Origin: Alcanivorax jadensis T9
GTDB lineage: Bacteria > Pseudomonadota > Gammaproteobacteria > Pseudomonadales > Alcanivoracaceae
Assembly: GCF_000756655.1 (NCBI RefSeq)
Contig: NZ_ARXU01000005.1
Location: forward strand, 1-64,000
Direction: 5' to 3'
Length of the DNA: 64,000 nucleotides
In this document: one piece after another, positions 8,094-19,407 of the stretch
How the letters are laid out: each line of letters opens with the position of its first letter
Numbering within the stretch: position 1 is the stretch's first letter
The notes under the pieces: generated by a model
The model's database searches: none
What the model was told of the DNA's origin: nothing
Seen by the model: only the letters and a program-made list of their open reading frames with translations
Program-made: the position numbers and the translations under genes

Positions 8094-10310
8094 ATGGCAG
8101 ACAACAGCACCATGACACAGCGACAGCAGGTCAGCCCCGGCGGCGATGAGATCGATTTCGGCTATTTATTTGGCATTCTGCTGGACAACAAATGGTTGAT
8201 CGTTATCACAGCTCTGTTGGCGCTCGGGTTGGGTGCCCTGTATGGCATGTTTGCGACCCCGATTTACAAGGGGGATACCCTTCTGCAACTGGAAAAGAAA
8301 AGCAGTGGCGTACCGGGGTTGTCTGAGCTCAATAACATATTTGCCGAAGAAGCCTCTGCCGCGGCAGAAATTGAAATCCTGCGTTCCCGCATGGTGCTGG
8401 GCGAAGTGATCGAACAGCTGAAGATGAACATCCGGGTGTTCCCGGATCGTCCTGCCTATATCGGCCGTTTCATGGGCCCTGACCCGGCCCCCGCGTTTGT
8501 GCCCAAACCCTTGTTCGCCGGCTACCGGGATAGTGAAACCTTTGTCACCGTGACCAACTTCATGGTGCCAGAGCGACTGGAAGGCCGAGCGTTTACTTTG
8601 CTGGAAGAGAATGGCAAGCCGGCGCTTTATATGGGCCATGATCTTGTTGCCACAGGTTCAGTAGGTGAAACGCTTAAAAGCCAAGATGGCAGCATCCAGC
8701 TGGTGTTGAATGAATGGCAATTCGGCAATGAACCACTGACGCTCGTCAAGCTAACTGAAGTGGCCGCCGTCAACGGTTTACGGGGCGCCCTCGCCATTCG
8801 CGAAGTGGGCAAGACCGGCTTGCTCAGCCTGACCATGACTGGCCCCAGCAAGGAACGTATCAAAGCCACCCTGGATGCCATTAGTGAAGCCTACTTGCTG
8901 CAGAATGTAGAGCGCCGCTCCGCCGAAGCCGAAAACAGCTTGGAGTTCCTCGGCGAGCAGCTGCCCAAGATCAAGGAAAAGCTCACCGAGTTTGAAGAGA
9001 AACTCAACGCCTACCGCCTTGAAAGCGAATCGGTGGACCTGAGCCTGGAAACCCAGTCGGTGCTGCAGCAAAGCGTGGATATCGAAGCCAAGATCAACGA
9101 GCTAAAGGCGAAAGAGGGGGAGTTGGCAACACGCTTTACCAAGGAGCACCCGGCCTATCAGAGCCTGCTTCGTCAAAAAGCCTCGCTCACCGAAGAGAAA
9201 CGCTCGCTGGACAAGCAGATCAAATCCTTGCCGGAAACCCAACAGGAAATTCTGCGCCTGATGCGTGATGTGGAAGTTACCCAGCAGATTTATATTGGCC
9301 TGCTCAACAAGACTCAGGAGCTGCGCATCCTTAAGGCGGGAACCGTGGGCAGTGTGCGGATTATTGACAAGGCGCTGGTGCAGCCTGGCCCCATCAAGCC
9401 AAAGAAAGCCGTTATTGCACTGATTGCGGGTTTCCTTGGCGCCATTGGGTCGGCGGGTATTGTCCTCATGCTGGCCTTGCTGAAAAAAGGCATTGAGTCC
9501 CCCGAAAAGCTGGAAGAGCAGGGGGTCTCCGTTTATGCCACCATCCCGCTTTCTGAAAAACAGGTGAAGGCTAACCGGGCAACCGACATGAAGCAGCGGC
9601 GCAGCCGCAGGCTAAAGGAAGGCGCGACCCCTATCCCTCTGTTGGCCCAGGATGATCCTACCGATCTGGCCATTGAAGCACTGCGCAGCCTGCGCACCAG
9701 TCTGCATTTCGCCATGATGGATGCCGATAACAAGATTCTGATGATCACTGGACCTAGCCCCACAGTGGGTAAGTCGTTTGTGTCTGCGAACCTGGGCGCG
9801 GTGCTGGCCCAGACCGGCCAGCGGGTACTGCTGATCGATGCGGACATGCGCAAAGGCCACTTGCACCGCTACTTCCAGTCCGATAACAAAGTCGGGCTGT
9901 CCGCCTACCTTGCGGGCCAAAGCAGCAAAGACGACATCATACAGTCATCTGTTATTGCTAATCTGGACTTTATTCCCCGAGGCAAGGCGCCGCCGAACCC
10001 GTCCGAACTGCTGATGCACGAGCGTTTCAAATCCCTGATGGGTTCACTCAGTGATGAATACGACCTGATCCTGGTGGATACCCCACCGATTTTGGCGGTC
10101 ACCGATGCGGCCATCGTCGGGCAATTGGCCGGCAGCAGCCTGCTGGTTACCCGTTTTGGTCTTAACTCGGTGAAAGAGGTGGATGCTGCATTAACACGAT
10201 TCGCTCAGAACAAAGTGGAAATCAAAGGCGCCATTCTCAATTGCATGGAGCGCCGTGCCACCAACGAATACGGCTACTACGCCTACGAGTACGGCAAGAG
10301 TTCAGATTAG
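8094..10310 (+). CDS. wzc: Polysaccharide co-polymerase / tyrosine autokinase (Wzc)
   Basis: A 738-residue inner-membrane BY-kinase that controls chain length and export. It has an N-terminal Wzz domain with a transmembrane segment near residues 32-52 and a periplasmic coiled-coil region (about 260-400). A second transmembrane segment lies near 440-460. The cytoplasmic kinase has Walker A GPSPTVGKS (about 553-561), Walker A' LLIDADM (about 580) and Walker B LILVDTPP (about 660). The C-terminal tyrosine cluster YGYYAYEYG, the autophosphorylation tail, is present. The ribosome site is weak. It is separated from wzb by a REP pair. All catalytic motifs are intact. Confidence 0.95.
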   Translation: MADNSTMTQRQQVSPGGDEIDFGYLFGILLDNKWLIVITALLALGLGALYGMFATPIYKGDTLLQLEKKSSGVPGLSELNNIFAEEASAAAEIEILRSRMVLGEVIEQLKMNIRVFPDRPAYIGRFMGPDPAPAFVPKPLFAGYRDSETFVTVTNFMVPERLEGRAFTLLEENGKPALYMGHDLVATGSVGETLKSQDGSIQLVLNEWQFGNEPLTLVKLTEVAAVNGLRGALAIREVGKTGLLSLTMTGPSKERIKATLDAISEAYLLQNVERRSAEAENSLEFLGEQLPKIKEKLTEFEEKLNAYRLESESVDLSLETQSVLQQSVDIEAKINELKAKEGELATRFTKEHPAYQSLLRQKASLTEEKRSLDKQIKSLPETQQEILRLMRDVEVTQQIYIGLLNKTQELRILKAGTVGSVRIIDKALVQPGPIKPKKAVIALIAGFLGAIGSAGIVLMLALLKKGIESPEKLEEQGVSVYATIPLSEKQVKANRATDMKQRRSRRLKEGATPIPLLAQDDPTDLAIEALRSLRTSLHFAMMDADNKILMITGPSPTVGKSFVSANLGAVLAQTGQRVLLIDADMRKGHLHRYFQSDNKVGLSAYLAGQSSKDDIIQSSVIANLDFIPRGKAPPNPSELLMHERFKSLMGSLSDEYDLILVDTPPILAVTDAAIVGQLAGSSLLVTRFGLNSVKEVDAALTRFAQNKVEIKGAILNCMERRATNEYGYYAYEYGKSSD

Positions 10311-10700
10311 ATTGAAACCGCTGTAGGAGCGCCGTTGGAGGGGCGAACCGCTGGACGGTGCAAAAGGACAACGGGTTACCCCAATTGAGGGGTGCGGCCT
10401 GAAAGTCTGCAGCATAAAATTCAATCGCCCAAAGGGCTGAGCGAAGAAGTGCTTTTACTGTAGGAGTTCCTCTCGAGGGACGAACCGCCGCAGGCGGAGC
10501 CCGAAGGGCCGTGTTTTGAATCCCAAGTAGGGCAAAGGCAAAACCCTTCGTCCGTAAAACGGGAGTCCTGCAAGGCTTCTATGTAGGAGCTTGCCTGCAA
10601 GCGAAAAAGTCAATTGCCTGCAGGCGGACTCCTACGGCAACAAACAACAGCACCACGGCCGAACACAAACTGGCAAAACACGCCGGAGTAGAGAAACCAA
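10311..10700. repeat. REP array between wzc and tviB
   Basis: This 390-bp gap contains at least three GTAGGAG-type units: about 10321-10348, 10459-10486 and a hairpin pair at 10583-10635 (GTAGGAGCTTGCCTGCAAGC and its inverted partner ending in GACTCCTAC). Between them are GCCGCAGGCGGAGCCCGAAG-like fragments shared with the 12.0-kb array. No gene or clear promoter is seen. Confidence 0.7.
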
Positions 10701-11975
10701 ATGGAACTGGAACAGATCAAACTGGCCGTCATCGGCCTGGGCTACGTCGGCCTCCCGCTGGCTGTCGAATTCGGCAAACACCGCCCTGTGATGGGTTTCG
10801 ACATAAACCAGCCCCGCATCGATGCCCTCAACGCTGGCCGCGATGCCACCTTGGAAGTAGACGATGCCGAACTGGCCAGCGCCACCCTGTTGACATTCAG
10901 TGCCGACCCTGAGGCCCTGAACGACTGCAACGTCTACATCGTCACTGTGCCCACGCCTATCGATGAGCACAAACGCCCAGACCTGACGCCGCTGATCAAG
11001 GCCTCCGAAACTATCGGCAAGACCCTGAAGAAAGGCGATATCGTTATCTACGAATCCACCGTCTACCCCGGTGCTACCGAGGAAGATTGTGTGCCTGTGC
11101 TGGAACAGGTGTCCGGCCTTGTCTACAACAAAGACTTCTTTGCAGGCTACAGCCCAGAGCGGATCAACCCGGGCGACAAAGAACATCGCGTTACCACTAT
11201 TACCAAGGTCACATCAGGCTCCACCCCGGCCATCGCAGAAACCGTAGACAGTCTCTACCGATCCATCATCACTGCCGGCACCCACAAGACCTCCAGTATC
11301 CGCGTTGCGGAAGCCGCAAAGGTGATCGAAAACACCCAGCGTGACCTGAACATTGCGCTAGTAAACGAGCTTTCCATGATCTTCAGCCGCATGGGCATCG
11401 ACACCGAAGCAGTCTTGCAAGCTGCCGGCACCAAATGGAACTTCCTGCCGTTCCGGCCCGGCCTGGTGGGAGGGCACTGCATCGGCGTAGACCCCTACTA
11501 CCTTACCCACAAGGCCCAGGCCATCGGCTACCACCCGGAAATCATCCTCTCGGGCCGCCGCATCAACGACGGCATGGGCCGCCACGTGGCCAGCGAACTG
11601 GTAAAGGCCATGCTCAACCGCTGCATCCAGGTGAATGGGGCCCGGGTGCTGGTCATGGGCCTTACCTTCAAGGAAAACTGCCCGGACCTGCGTAACACCC
11701 GTGTGGTGGATGTGGTGAGAGAACTGCAGGAGTACAACATTAAAGTGGATGTCCACGACCCCTGGATCAATCCGGCAGAATCTGAACATGAATACGGCAT
11801 CACCCCAGTAGCAAGACCAGAGCAGGGTGCCTACGACGCCATCCTCCTGGCCGTAGGTCACAACCAGTTCAAAGCCATGGGCGCACAGGATATCCGCGGC
11901 TACGGCAAACCCGAACACATCCTCTACGACCTGAAATACATCCTCCCCAAGGAAGAGGTGGACCTCAGGCTGTAG
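10701..11975 (+). CDS. tviB: UDP-N-acetylhexosamine 6-dehydrogenase (TviB/WbpO-like)
   Basis: A 424-residue nucleotide-sugar dehydrogenase. The Rossmann motif GLGYVG is at residues 12-17. The active-site motif [12 protein letters not shown] has its catalytic Cys near residue 260. [11 protein letters not shown] in the C-terminal domain is typical of the TviB/WbpO/WbpA subgroup, which oxidises UDP-GlcNAc or UDP-GalNAc to the uronic acid. The next gene, a TviC-like 4-epimerase, supports the Vi-type UDP-GalNAcA route. GC-rich codon use matches the flanking chromosome rather than the block after 12.8 kb. REP arrays flank it on both sides. Confidence 0.92.
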   Translation: MELEQIKLAVIGLGYVGLPLAVEFGKHRPVMGFDINQPRIDALNAGRDATLEVDDAELASATLLTFSADPEALNDCNVYIVTVPTPIDEHKRPDLTPLIKASETIGKTLKKGDIVIYESTVYPGATEEDCVPVLEQVSGLVYNKDFFAGYSPERINPGDKEHRVTTITKVTSGSTPAIAETVDSLYRSIITAGTHKTSSIRVAEAAKVIENTQRDLNIALVNELSMIFSRMGIDTEAVLQAAGTKWNFLPFRPGLVGGHCIGVDPYYLTHKAQAIGYHPEIILSGRRINDGMGRHVASELVKAMLNRCIQVNGARVLVMGLTFKENCPDLRNTRVVDVVRELQEYNIKVDVHDPWINPAESEHEYGITPVARPEQGAYDAILLAVGHNQFKAMGAQDIRGYGKPEHILYDLKYILPKEEVDLRL

Positions 11976-12182
11976 GAGCCGGTCTGCAGGCGGTGCTTTA
12001 GAAAGACCAGAGCAAAGCGAATAACGTCGCTTGAGACGCGAGACGCCGAAGGCGGAGGCCCGAAGGGGTATGCCTTCACCCGCAACAGCGGGAACGGCAA
12101 AACTTTTCGTCCCTCAAGCGGAACTCCTACAAAGGAAAAACACCGCAGCGATTTTGTAGGAGCACCTCTCGAGGTGCGAACA
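11971..12182. repeat. REP array between tviB and tviC
   Basis: Begins immediately at the tviB stop (TGTAGGAGCCGGTCTGCAGG) and continues with CGTCGCTTGAGACGCG, CCCTCAAGCGGAACTCCTAC and TTGTAGGAGCACCTCTCGAG units, the last running into GTGCGAA at 12180. The same modules occur at 7.96 and 10.3 kb. No gene. Confidence 0.7.
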
Positions 12183-12203
12183 AACACGGACAACGGAATC
12201 ACC

Positions 12204-13232
<1,029 letters not shown>

Positions 13233-13260
13233 AGGTTGATGGTTTTTGGAGGTTTGGACT

Positions 13261-14970
13261 TTGTTTTTCAATATTAGATATTTATACAGTACGCTTGCTC
13301 CTAGGAGACGCTATCAGCTGATATTATTGCTTCTTCTTATGCTTATAGCATCTGCAGCTGAAGTGGTCACGTTAGGTTCTGTGGTGCCGTTTGTTACGAT
13401 TTTTATCGGGGATGGACTTCCTGATAATCAGCTATTAAGGGGCATGGTTGGCATCGCTAGTGTTGTTGTTGATGGCGAGCTATTGGCTGTATGTGTGCTC
13501 TTTGTTTTCGCTGTTCTGTTTGCAGCTAGTATTCGAATTTTGATGCTTTATTGTTCGTCACGGATAAGCGCGGGTATAGGCCATGAACTAGGTTCTGAGG
13601 TTTATCGGCGCAGTTTGATGCAGCCTTATTTGGTACATGTTACACGTAATAGCACTGAAGTATCGGGCAGTTTGCCCAAAATTGATGCTATTACTGGCCT
13701 GATGATGCAGATGTTGGGGGTAGTGAGCTCGTTACTTCTCGCTATTAGCTTGGTCATTACATTGTTAGCGCTAACAGGATTGGCTTTTCTTTCTATTCTT
13801 GGTTTCCTAGGTGCAGCATATTTACTAGTATCTACATTAACCAAACGACGGCTAAATAATAATAGTCGGATTATTAGCGAAATGCTAAACACTCGGTTGC
13901 AAATGGTTATCGAGGGCATGGCTTCGATTCGGGATGTTCTTCTAGATAAGGTGCAACACATTTATTTGGTACGTTTTCAGTCAAAAGATCTTCCTTTACG
14001 AAAAGCTCAAGCAAACAATGCATTTCTTGACCACGCCCCAAAATTTGTGGTTGAAGCTTTGGGTATTATATTATTGGTTTGTGTGGCTTATTACTTAAAC
14101 ACTAGTCAATCTGAAGGTGAATCTGTACTTGCCAAAATGGCGACTTTAGCTGTAGGTGCGCAGCGGTTATTACCGCTAATGCAGCAAATTTATCTTGGGT
14201 GGTCCAAATTGTCCGGTAGCAGCCAAGTATTAGCTGATGTCGCTATTTTGCGCCGACAGAAAGTAAAAGAGGAAGATCATAGCAATATGTCGTTGAGTTT
14301 TGTTGACGAGCTTTGCTTTGAATCTGTGTCCTTTGCGTATCACCCAGACAGTGAAGAAGTTCTGCATGATGTGTCTTTCAGCATTCCAAAGGGTAGTTGT
14401 GTTGGTGTGATTGGGCGTACCGGTAGCGGCAAGAGCACGCTTGTTGATTTAATGATGGGGCTGCTTCCTGCCACAGCAGGAATGATTAAGGTTGACGGGC
14501 AGGAACTGACGATTAGATCTATGTCTGCTTGGCAGGATTTAATCGCGCATGTACCCCAAAATGTTTATCTGACAGATGCATCAATAGCAGAAAATATTGC
14601 TGTTGGCGTTGAGTTGGAAGATATCGACTTTCAGCGTGTCGAGCATGCCGCAAAACTAGCTCAAATAGCAGATTATATTACAGCCCTTCCAAATGGATAT
14701 ATGAGTGTTGTCGGTGAGGGTGGTGGTTATCTCTCTGGTGGTCAGCGTCAACGAATCGGTTTAGCCAGAGCTTTCTATCGAGATGCCCCTGTGATTATTC
14801 TGGATGAAGCAACTAGTGCTCTTGATGAGGAAACAGAGCAGGCTGTGATGGCATCAATTAATGGTGCGGCTGGTGATAAAACGATTGTGATTATTGCTCA
14901 TCGCTTATCGACACTTGAGCGCTGCGATATTACTTTGCGTGTACATGATGGTTTTGTGGAGGATGTATGA
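13261..14970 (+). CDS. ABC transporter, membrane-ATPase fusion (PglK-like flippase candidate)
   Basis: A 569-residue half-transporter with about six N-terminal transmembrane helices (to about residue 320) and a C-terminal ABC domain. Walker A is GRTGSGKST (about 384-392), the signature YLSGGQRQRIGLARAF lies near 490 and Walker B VIILDEATSALDE near 515. Size and layout resemble PglK/WlaB-type lipid-linked oligosaccharide flippases and MsbA-like exporters. A strong GGAGG at 13248-13252 points to the TTG at 13261 as start. It opens the AT-rich block and ends directly against the next start. Substrate specificity is inferred from context only. Confidence 0.82.
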   Translation: MFFNIRYLYSTLAPRRRYQLILLLLLMLIASAAEVVTLGSVVPFVTIFIGDGLPDNQLLRGMVGIASVVVDGELLAVCVLFVFAVLFAASIRILMLYCSSRISAGIGHELGSEVYRRSLMQPYLVHVTRNSTEVSGSLPKIDAITGLMMQMLGVVSSLLLAISLVITLLALTGLAFLSILGFLGAAYLLVSTLTKRRLNNNSRIISEMLNTRLQMVIEGMASIRDVLLDKVQHIYLVRFQSKDLPLRKAQANNAFLDHAPKFVVEALGIILLVCVAYYLNTSQSEGESVLAKMATLAVGAQRLLPLMQQIYLGWSKLSGSSQVLADVAILRRQKVKEEDHSNMSLSFVDELCFESVSFAYHPDSEEVLHDVSFSIPKGSCVGVIGRTGSGKSTLVDLMMGLLPATAGMIKVDGQELTIRSMSAWQDLIAHVPQNVYLTDASIAENIAVGVELEDIDFQRVEHAAKLAQIADYITALPNGYMSVVGEGGGYLSGGQRQRIGLARAFYRDAPVIILDEATSALDEETEQAVMASINGAAGDKTIVIIAHRLSTLERCDITLRVHDGFVEDV

Positions 14971-15756
14971 ATGACATGCAAAAATGATATGGTGACAGTA
15001 TTTCACCATATACCTAAAACTGCTGGCACAACTTTGCTTGATATCGTACCTAAAATTTACGGCACTAATCGCTGTTATGTAATTGATGGAATCGAAACCG
15101 ATTATGACGTAGCGCAGTTTCGTAAAATGTCGGATTTAGAAAAAAATAGATACCCTGTTATTATTGGTCATCAGGCTATTATGCTCTATAGAGACATTCC
15201 AGAAAAAAAGCGTGTTGTAACTTTTTTTCGTGATCCATATAAGCAATTCGTATCAAATTATTATTACTTGCGGAAGGCAAGGCATAACCTGAAACATCAT
15301 CATCGAGTTAAAAATCTAAGCTTGGCAGATTTTCTAGATTATTGTATCGATAATAATTTAGATAACCCCCAGGCTAAGGTGCTCTTTTCAGCGCACTATG
15401 AAGATGTTACTGATATTGAAGAGATAAGGCGGGGCGGCTTGCAGGGGCTGGAAAAAATTGATTACCCATGTTTAACAGAGTATTTCGATCTTTCTTTAAT
15501 GTTGCTGCGCCGTGAGTTAGGTTGGAAGTCTTGGCCACATTATCTTAGAAAAAATGAATCAGACAAAAGTGGATATTTCTTTAATCAAGATCTTTTTGAT
15601 AAACATAGAGCTCATAATGAAATTGATTACTTGGTATACGAGAAAGCGGTCGAAAAATTTTGGAGCTTGGTGACCGAAGAAGATCGAATTTCATTAAATG
15701 CTTTTAATCGACGTAATGCTGTATACAAATATCTAAAGAAATTTCGTATAGCGTGA
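14971..15756 (+). CDS. Sulfotransferase (Sulfotransfer_2-like)
   Basis: A 261-residue protein with an N-terminal PAPS 5'-phosphosulfate loop HHIPKTAGTTL (residues 12-22) and a 3'-phosphate motif FFRDPYKQFVSNYYYLR (about residues 85-101). These are hallmarks of carbohydrate (e.g. 2-O) sulfotransferases, which move sulfate from PAPS to a sugar hydroxyl. It starts one base after the ABC transporter stop, with GGAGG spaced correctly. It has AT-rich codon use like its neighbours. It is the first of five sulfotransferase-type genes in the window. The acceptor sugar is unknown. Confidence 0.85.
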   Translation: MTCKNDMVTVFHHIPKTAGTTLLDIVPKIYGTNRCYVIDGIETDYDVAQFRKMSDLEKNRYPVIIGHQAIMLYRDIPEKKRVVTFFRDPYKQFVSNYYYLRKARHNLKHHHRVKNLSLADFLDYCIDNNLDNPQAKVLFSAHYEDVTDIEEIRRGGLQGLEKIDYPCLTEYFDLSLMLLRRELGWKSWPHYLRKNESDKSGYFFNQDLFDKHRAHNEIDYLVYEKAVEKFWSLVTEEDRISLNAFNRRNAVYKYLKKFRIA

Positions 15757-15760
15757 GCCT

Positions 15761-16597
15761 ATGTCACTCTCTGATGATGAAAAAATTATTTGGACTTTGT
15801 GGTTTCAGGGCGAAGCAGCTGCACCTGAGATTGTGACTCGTTGTATAAATACCTGGCGTGAAAAGAACCCGGATTTCAAGCTGGTTTTCTTGAGTGAGGG
15901 TAATATTTTTGATTATATAGATCGCTCTGAATTTAACTGCATGAAGTTTGATGATTTGGCATATCCGCCTAGGTCAGATTTGCTTCGTCTATATTTGCTA
16001 AGCCGATTTGGTGGGGTTTGGGTGGATCCAACTAGTATATGTGTATTGCCACTTTCTAGTTGGCTTAACTTGGATGGAGCTAAATTTTTTGCTTTTGAAA
16101 ATCCTGGCCATGATCGCCCTATTGCAAATTGGTTTATGGCTAGTAAAAAGGGTGGGTATATAGCAGTAGAATTTTACAAGGCATTTAAGAGCTATTGGTC
16201 CGGTAAGGAGTTGTATAGTTTGGTCAATGATGGGTCTTGGTTGAATCGCTATGGTAGTCATCCGGCACTGCAATGGATTTGGTTTTCATTGTTGGGGCGA
16301 TTATTTCGTGTTTACCCATACTTCATTAACCACTACCACTTTGAACGTTTGCTAAAAAAGGATATGGTTTTTTCATCATATTGGAAGCAAAGAAAAAAAA
16401 TTTCTGCAAAGCCTAGTAATACACCTGCCTCACAAGGAATGGCTGAACCAATTTCAGCTGCACTTAAAGCGATGATTCTCGCTGAATGTCCACCAGTATT
16501 AAAGATGTCTTGGAAAGGCGTTGATTCATCTGTTATTTCTGACAGTGAAACAGTTGCAGGGTATGTTTTGTCTAAGCTAGCAGGGGAGGCGGAATGA
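15761..16597 (+). CDS. Capsular polysaccharide glycosyltransferase (Caps_synth/GT32-like)
   Basis: A 278-residue protein. The segment RSDLLRLYLLSRFGGVWVDP (about 72-91) is the nucleotide-sugar/metal-binding core of the Caps_synth (PF05704) and Gly_transf_sug families. IIWTLWFQG near the N terminus also matches. The usual second Asp of the DxD is replaced (VDPT), as in many members of this family. Probably cytoplasmic and peripheral to the inner membrane. It overlaps the next gene by 4 bp (ATGA), indicating an operon. Donor and acceptor are unknown. Confidence 0.8.
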   Translation: MSLSDDEKIIWTLWFQGEAAAPEIVTRCINTWREKNPDFKLVFLSEGNIFDYIDRSEFNCMKFDDLAYPPRSDLLRLYLLSRFGGVWVDPTSICVLPLSSWLNLDGAKFFAFENPGHDRPIANWFMASKKGGYIAVEFYKAFKSYWSGKELYSLVNDGSWLNRYGSHPALQWIWFSLLGRLFRVYPYFINHYHFERLLKKDMVFSSYWKQRKKISAKPSNTPASQGMAEPISAALKAMILAECPPVLKMSWKGVDSSVISDSETVAGYVLSKLAGEAE

Positions 16598-17391
16598 AAC
16601 CGCCTGTTATTGTTTTGGGGATGCATCGATCTGGTACTTCTTTGTTTTCCCGGTGGCTATCATTCTCAGGTTTGCACTTAGGTGATCGCTTATATGGGGC
16701 GAGCTCATTTAACCCCTATGGGTATTATGAAGATTGCGATTTTATAGAACTGCATAAATCACTGCTCAAATCCAAGGGTGGATGCGAAAGCGGGCACGAG
16801 CAACCTTTGGGTTCATTGGCGCTTCGCGATAGTGATATTGAGCAGGTAAATATACTTATCAAGCGAAAAGAAAGTGATTTTTTGTGGGGTTGGAAGGAGC
16901 CAAGAACATGCCTTTTGCTGCCTTTATATAGAAGGCAATGCCCTGCAGCCAGGTATATCGTCGTCGTGCGCGAATATGAATCAATAATTGCATCCTTGGT
17001 GAAACGCGAGCGCGCCAAGCAGTCTCTTTTTTGGGGTTTGTTTTGTCGTCTTGGTATTGAAGATTTACTGGTTAAGTACTATCAATGGCGATTTAACAAT
17101 TACTATGCGGGGATTGTGGATCATTATTTTTCTTGTCTTTTGTCGCATTGCGATAAAGTTAGAGAAAATACAATTATTATAAATCTTGATGATTTGTTGG
17201 TGTCTCCGCTTAATGTGAAGCGACGTTTGGCGGATTTCTTGCCGGGATTGAATTTAGTGGATTTTGAAGAGGTTTATGATGGTTCAGTCATGAGTAAACA
17301 AGAAAAAATTAATTTTCTCAGGCCGAATGTTAGAACTGGATTGGACGAAAAGTATAGGGCTTTAATTAAATTGAGTGTGTCGCATGGCTGA
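16594..17391 (+). CDS. Sulfotransferase (Sulfotransfer_1/3-like)
   Basis: A 265-residue protein beginning with a PAPS-binding P-loop, VLGMHRSGTSLFSRWL (residues 7-22), and carrying a likely 3'-phosphate site, RYIVVVREYESIIASL (about 118-133). Such proteins transfer sulfate from PAPS, and the family also includes a few non-sulfotransferases. It is coupled by overlap to the genes before and after. Together with the gene at 14971 it indicates that the glycan built by this block is sulfated. The acceptor cannot be predicted. Confidence 0.8.
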   Translation: MKPPVIVLGMHRSGTSLFSRWLSFSGLHLGDRLYGASSFNPYGYYEDCDFIELHKSLLKSKGGCESGHEQPLGSLALRDSDIEQVNILIKRKESDFLWGWKEPRTCLLLPLYRRQCPAARYIVVVREYESIIASLVKRERAKQSLFWGLFCRLGIEDLLVKYYQWRFNNYYAGIVDHYFSCLLSHCDKVRENTIIINLDDLLVSPLNVKRRLADFLPGLNLVDFEEVYDGSVMSKQEKINFLRPNVRTGLDEKYRALIKLSVSHG

Positions 17392-18538
17392 GATTGCTTT
17401 TGTCCTTGAATCTTTTCCGCAACTTTCTGAAACCTTTGTTTTAGATCAAATGCGATCTCTTGCTTCTGATGGGCATAAAGTTCATGTTGTTGCTGATCAA
17501 TTAAATGATCTTAATGAGAATGTTTTCGGTGATTTATCTTTTATCACTAGTTTAAATAATCGATGGAAAATGCAGAACTTAATTTCTGGTTTACTTGGTC
17601 ATTTTCCTTGGTTCATATCATCACGGTTAAAAGTTTTTTTTGATGTTATATCAGATGGTCAGCTACGAAAATACGATCTCCTTGTAGCTCATTTTGGCTT
17701 GAATGGAGCTCGTTTGGCAAAAAGTCGGTCATTTCGGAGATTTGGAGCTCCAATAATTTGTATATTTCATGGTTACGATGTAGGTATACCATTTTTCGAA
17801 GGTAAGCTTAATTTTTATAAGTGTCTGTTTAAAGAGGCAAGGCTTTTGCTCTGTGTGAATGAATGGTTTTGCGATGTTTTATCAGATGCAGGCGCGAGCT
17901 CGGTAAAGTTAAAGGTTCATCGAATGGGAGTGAATGTTGGAAGGATAGAGTATAGAGAAAGAGAGCAGAATCGGCTCGATATTCTCAGTGTTTGTAGGCT
18001 GGTAGAGAAGAAAGGTATAAGCGTTGCATTGAAAGCAGTGTCATTGCTTGTAGAGGACCGACCAGATATTTGCATAAGGTTTAGGATAGTAGGAGATGGC
18101 CCATTAAGGGACATGTTAAAGCAACAAGCTCATGAGCTTGGGATTGCCGCCTATGTGGAATTCCTTGGCGCTTTACCTCACGCCAAAGTTCAAAACCTCC
18201 TCTATGGATCAAATGTTTTTATACTGCCAAGCGTAACGGCAAGCAACGGCGATGTAGAAGGTGTTCCTGTATCGCTAATGGAGGCAATGGCCAGCGGTGC
18301 GGCGGTTGTTAGTAGTCGGCACTCAGGTATCCCTGAGCTGATCACCCATGGTGTTAGCGGTCTACTTGCTAATGAATTTGATGTCCAAGGTTTTGCCAGT
18401 GCTCTTGAGGAGTTGCACGACAAACCTGATCTGACATCAAGTTTAGCATTGCAAGGTCGAGCAAAGGTCGAAACAGACTTTAATGCTGAAAAGCTTCGAC
18501 AGTCATTTTTAAATTATATCGGTAACTGTTTGAGTTGA
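17384..18538 (+). CDS. Glycosyltransferase family 4
   Basis: A 384-residue GT-B enzyme. The N-terminal acceptor domain begins EIAFVLESFPQLSETFVLDQ, typical of colanic-acid-type GT4 enzymes (WcaL/AmsK-like). The C-terminal donor domain contains VCRLVEKKGI and the EX7E-type motif GVPVSLMEAMASGAAVVSS (about 295-313). The start at ATG 17384 overlaps the previous gene by 8 bp; an upstream in-frame GTG at 17375 is less likely. The sugar specificity is unknown. Confidence 0.87.
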   Translation: MAEIAFVLESFPQLSETFVLDQMRSLASDGHKVHVVADQLNDLNENVFGDLSFITSLNNRWKMQNLISGLLGHFPWFISSRLKVFFDVISDGQLRKYDLLVAHFGLNGARLAKSRSFRRFGAPIICIFHGYDVGIPFFEGKLNFYKCLFKEARLLLCVNEWFCDVLSDAGASSVKLKVHRMGVNVGRIEYREREQNRLDILSVCRLVEKKGISVALKAVSLLVEDRPDICIRFRIVGDGPLRDMLKQQAHELGIAAYVEFLGALPHAKVQNLLYGSNVFILPSVTASNGDVEGVPVSLMEAMASGAAVVSSRHSGIPELITHGVSGLLANEFDVQGFASALEELHDKPDLTSSLALQGRAKVETDFNAEKLRQSFLNYIGNCLS

Positions 18539-18554
18539 TTTGGGATTTATTGCA

Positions 18555-19391
18555 ATGACTAAGCGTTATATCTTTTCTATAGCAAATAACGGTCACGATA
18601 GAGAAGACTGGGTTCATTTTAGCAACCGGTCCAAAATTATGGCGGCAGAGAAGTGGGGCGCAGAGTATATTTTGCATACCGATGTCTTGGGTCTTGTAAA
18701 GGCTCACTTAAAGTCCAAGAGCGGTTATTTTGAAAAGTTTGAAATGTTGCGGATGTGTGACGGAGACGTTTTTTTTACTGACACTGATGTGGTTATTTCG
18801 GCAAATTGCCCAAACCCATTTGAGACATTAGCCAATGACTGTCTTCATGCATCCTGGGAATCTGAAGTCTTGGTGAAATCCAGATACTATGAGGAACTTT
18901 GGCCACAAACTCTCGCGCGCTATCTCTCACTGAATAACAATTTCTGGCCAACAGTAGACGGAACAGACTGCCCAGTTTTTTTCAATTCCGGTGTTTTGTA
19001 TATACCTGATAATGTGCGTCGGGTGATCCTTGCCAATTTAGATTCTATACAGAATTTTATTGATCGCCAGCGCGATAACGGTTTTTTACAGTTTGCTGAT
19101 CAGGAAATTTTTAATGTATTTGCAAATAAATTTTCTGAGCAAGGGTTGTTTGGTTTGTCCCGTTTGGGTTCTGAGTGGAATGTACAGGTGTCTTTAGAGT
19201 GGAAAGCATTGCGGGGAAAGTACTTCTGGGAGCGCTTTAGGAAATTTAGGTATTGGCGAAATCAAGCTTACTGGTGTTCAGATGCACGGCTAAGTGAAGA
19301 GGCTTATTGTATTCATTATACAGGTAAGTCCCGTGGGCAGCTTATCCCGGAATGGCAAGCAGTTCATGAGCCTCGATGGGAAATGAAATAA
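18555..19391 (+). CDS. Putative GT8-like glycosyltransferase
   Basis: A 278-residue protein that I recognise only by motifs. FFTDTDVVI (about 73-81) fits a metal-binding DxD on a GT-A strand, and CPVFFNSGVLYIPD (about 139-152) resembles the conserved F-NxG-V segment of GT8 enzymes. A C-terminal IHYTG, the usual GT8 His motif, is present. The start is uncertain: ATG 18555 has only a weak GGGA upstream, and a TTG at 18540 is possible. It lies in a run of tightly packed transferase genes. Confidence 0.65.
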   Translation: MTKRYIFSIANNGHDREDWVHFSNRSKIMAAEKWGAEYILHTDVLGLVKAHLKSKSGYFEKFEMLRMCDGDVFFTDTDVVISANCPNPFETLANDCLHASWESEVLVKSRYYEELWPQTLARYLSLNNNFWPTVDGTDCPVFFNSGVLYIPDNVRRVILANLDSIQNFIDRQRDNGFLQFADQEIFNVFANKFSEQGLFGLSRLGSEWNVQVSLEWKALRGKYFWERFRKFRYWRNQAYWCSDARLSEEAYCIHYTGKSRGQLIPEWQAVHEPRWEMK

Positions 19392-19407
19392 TCTAGGTTG
19401 CTTTTTG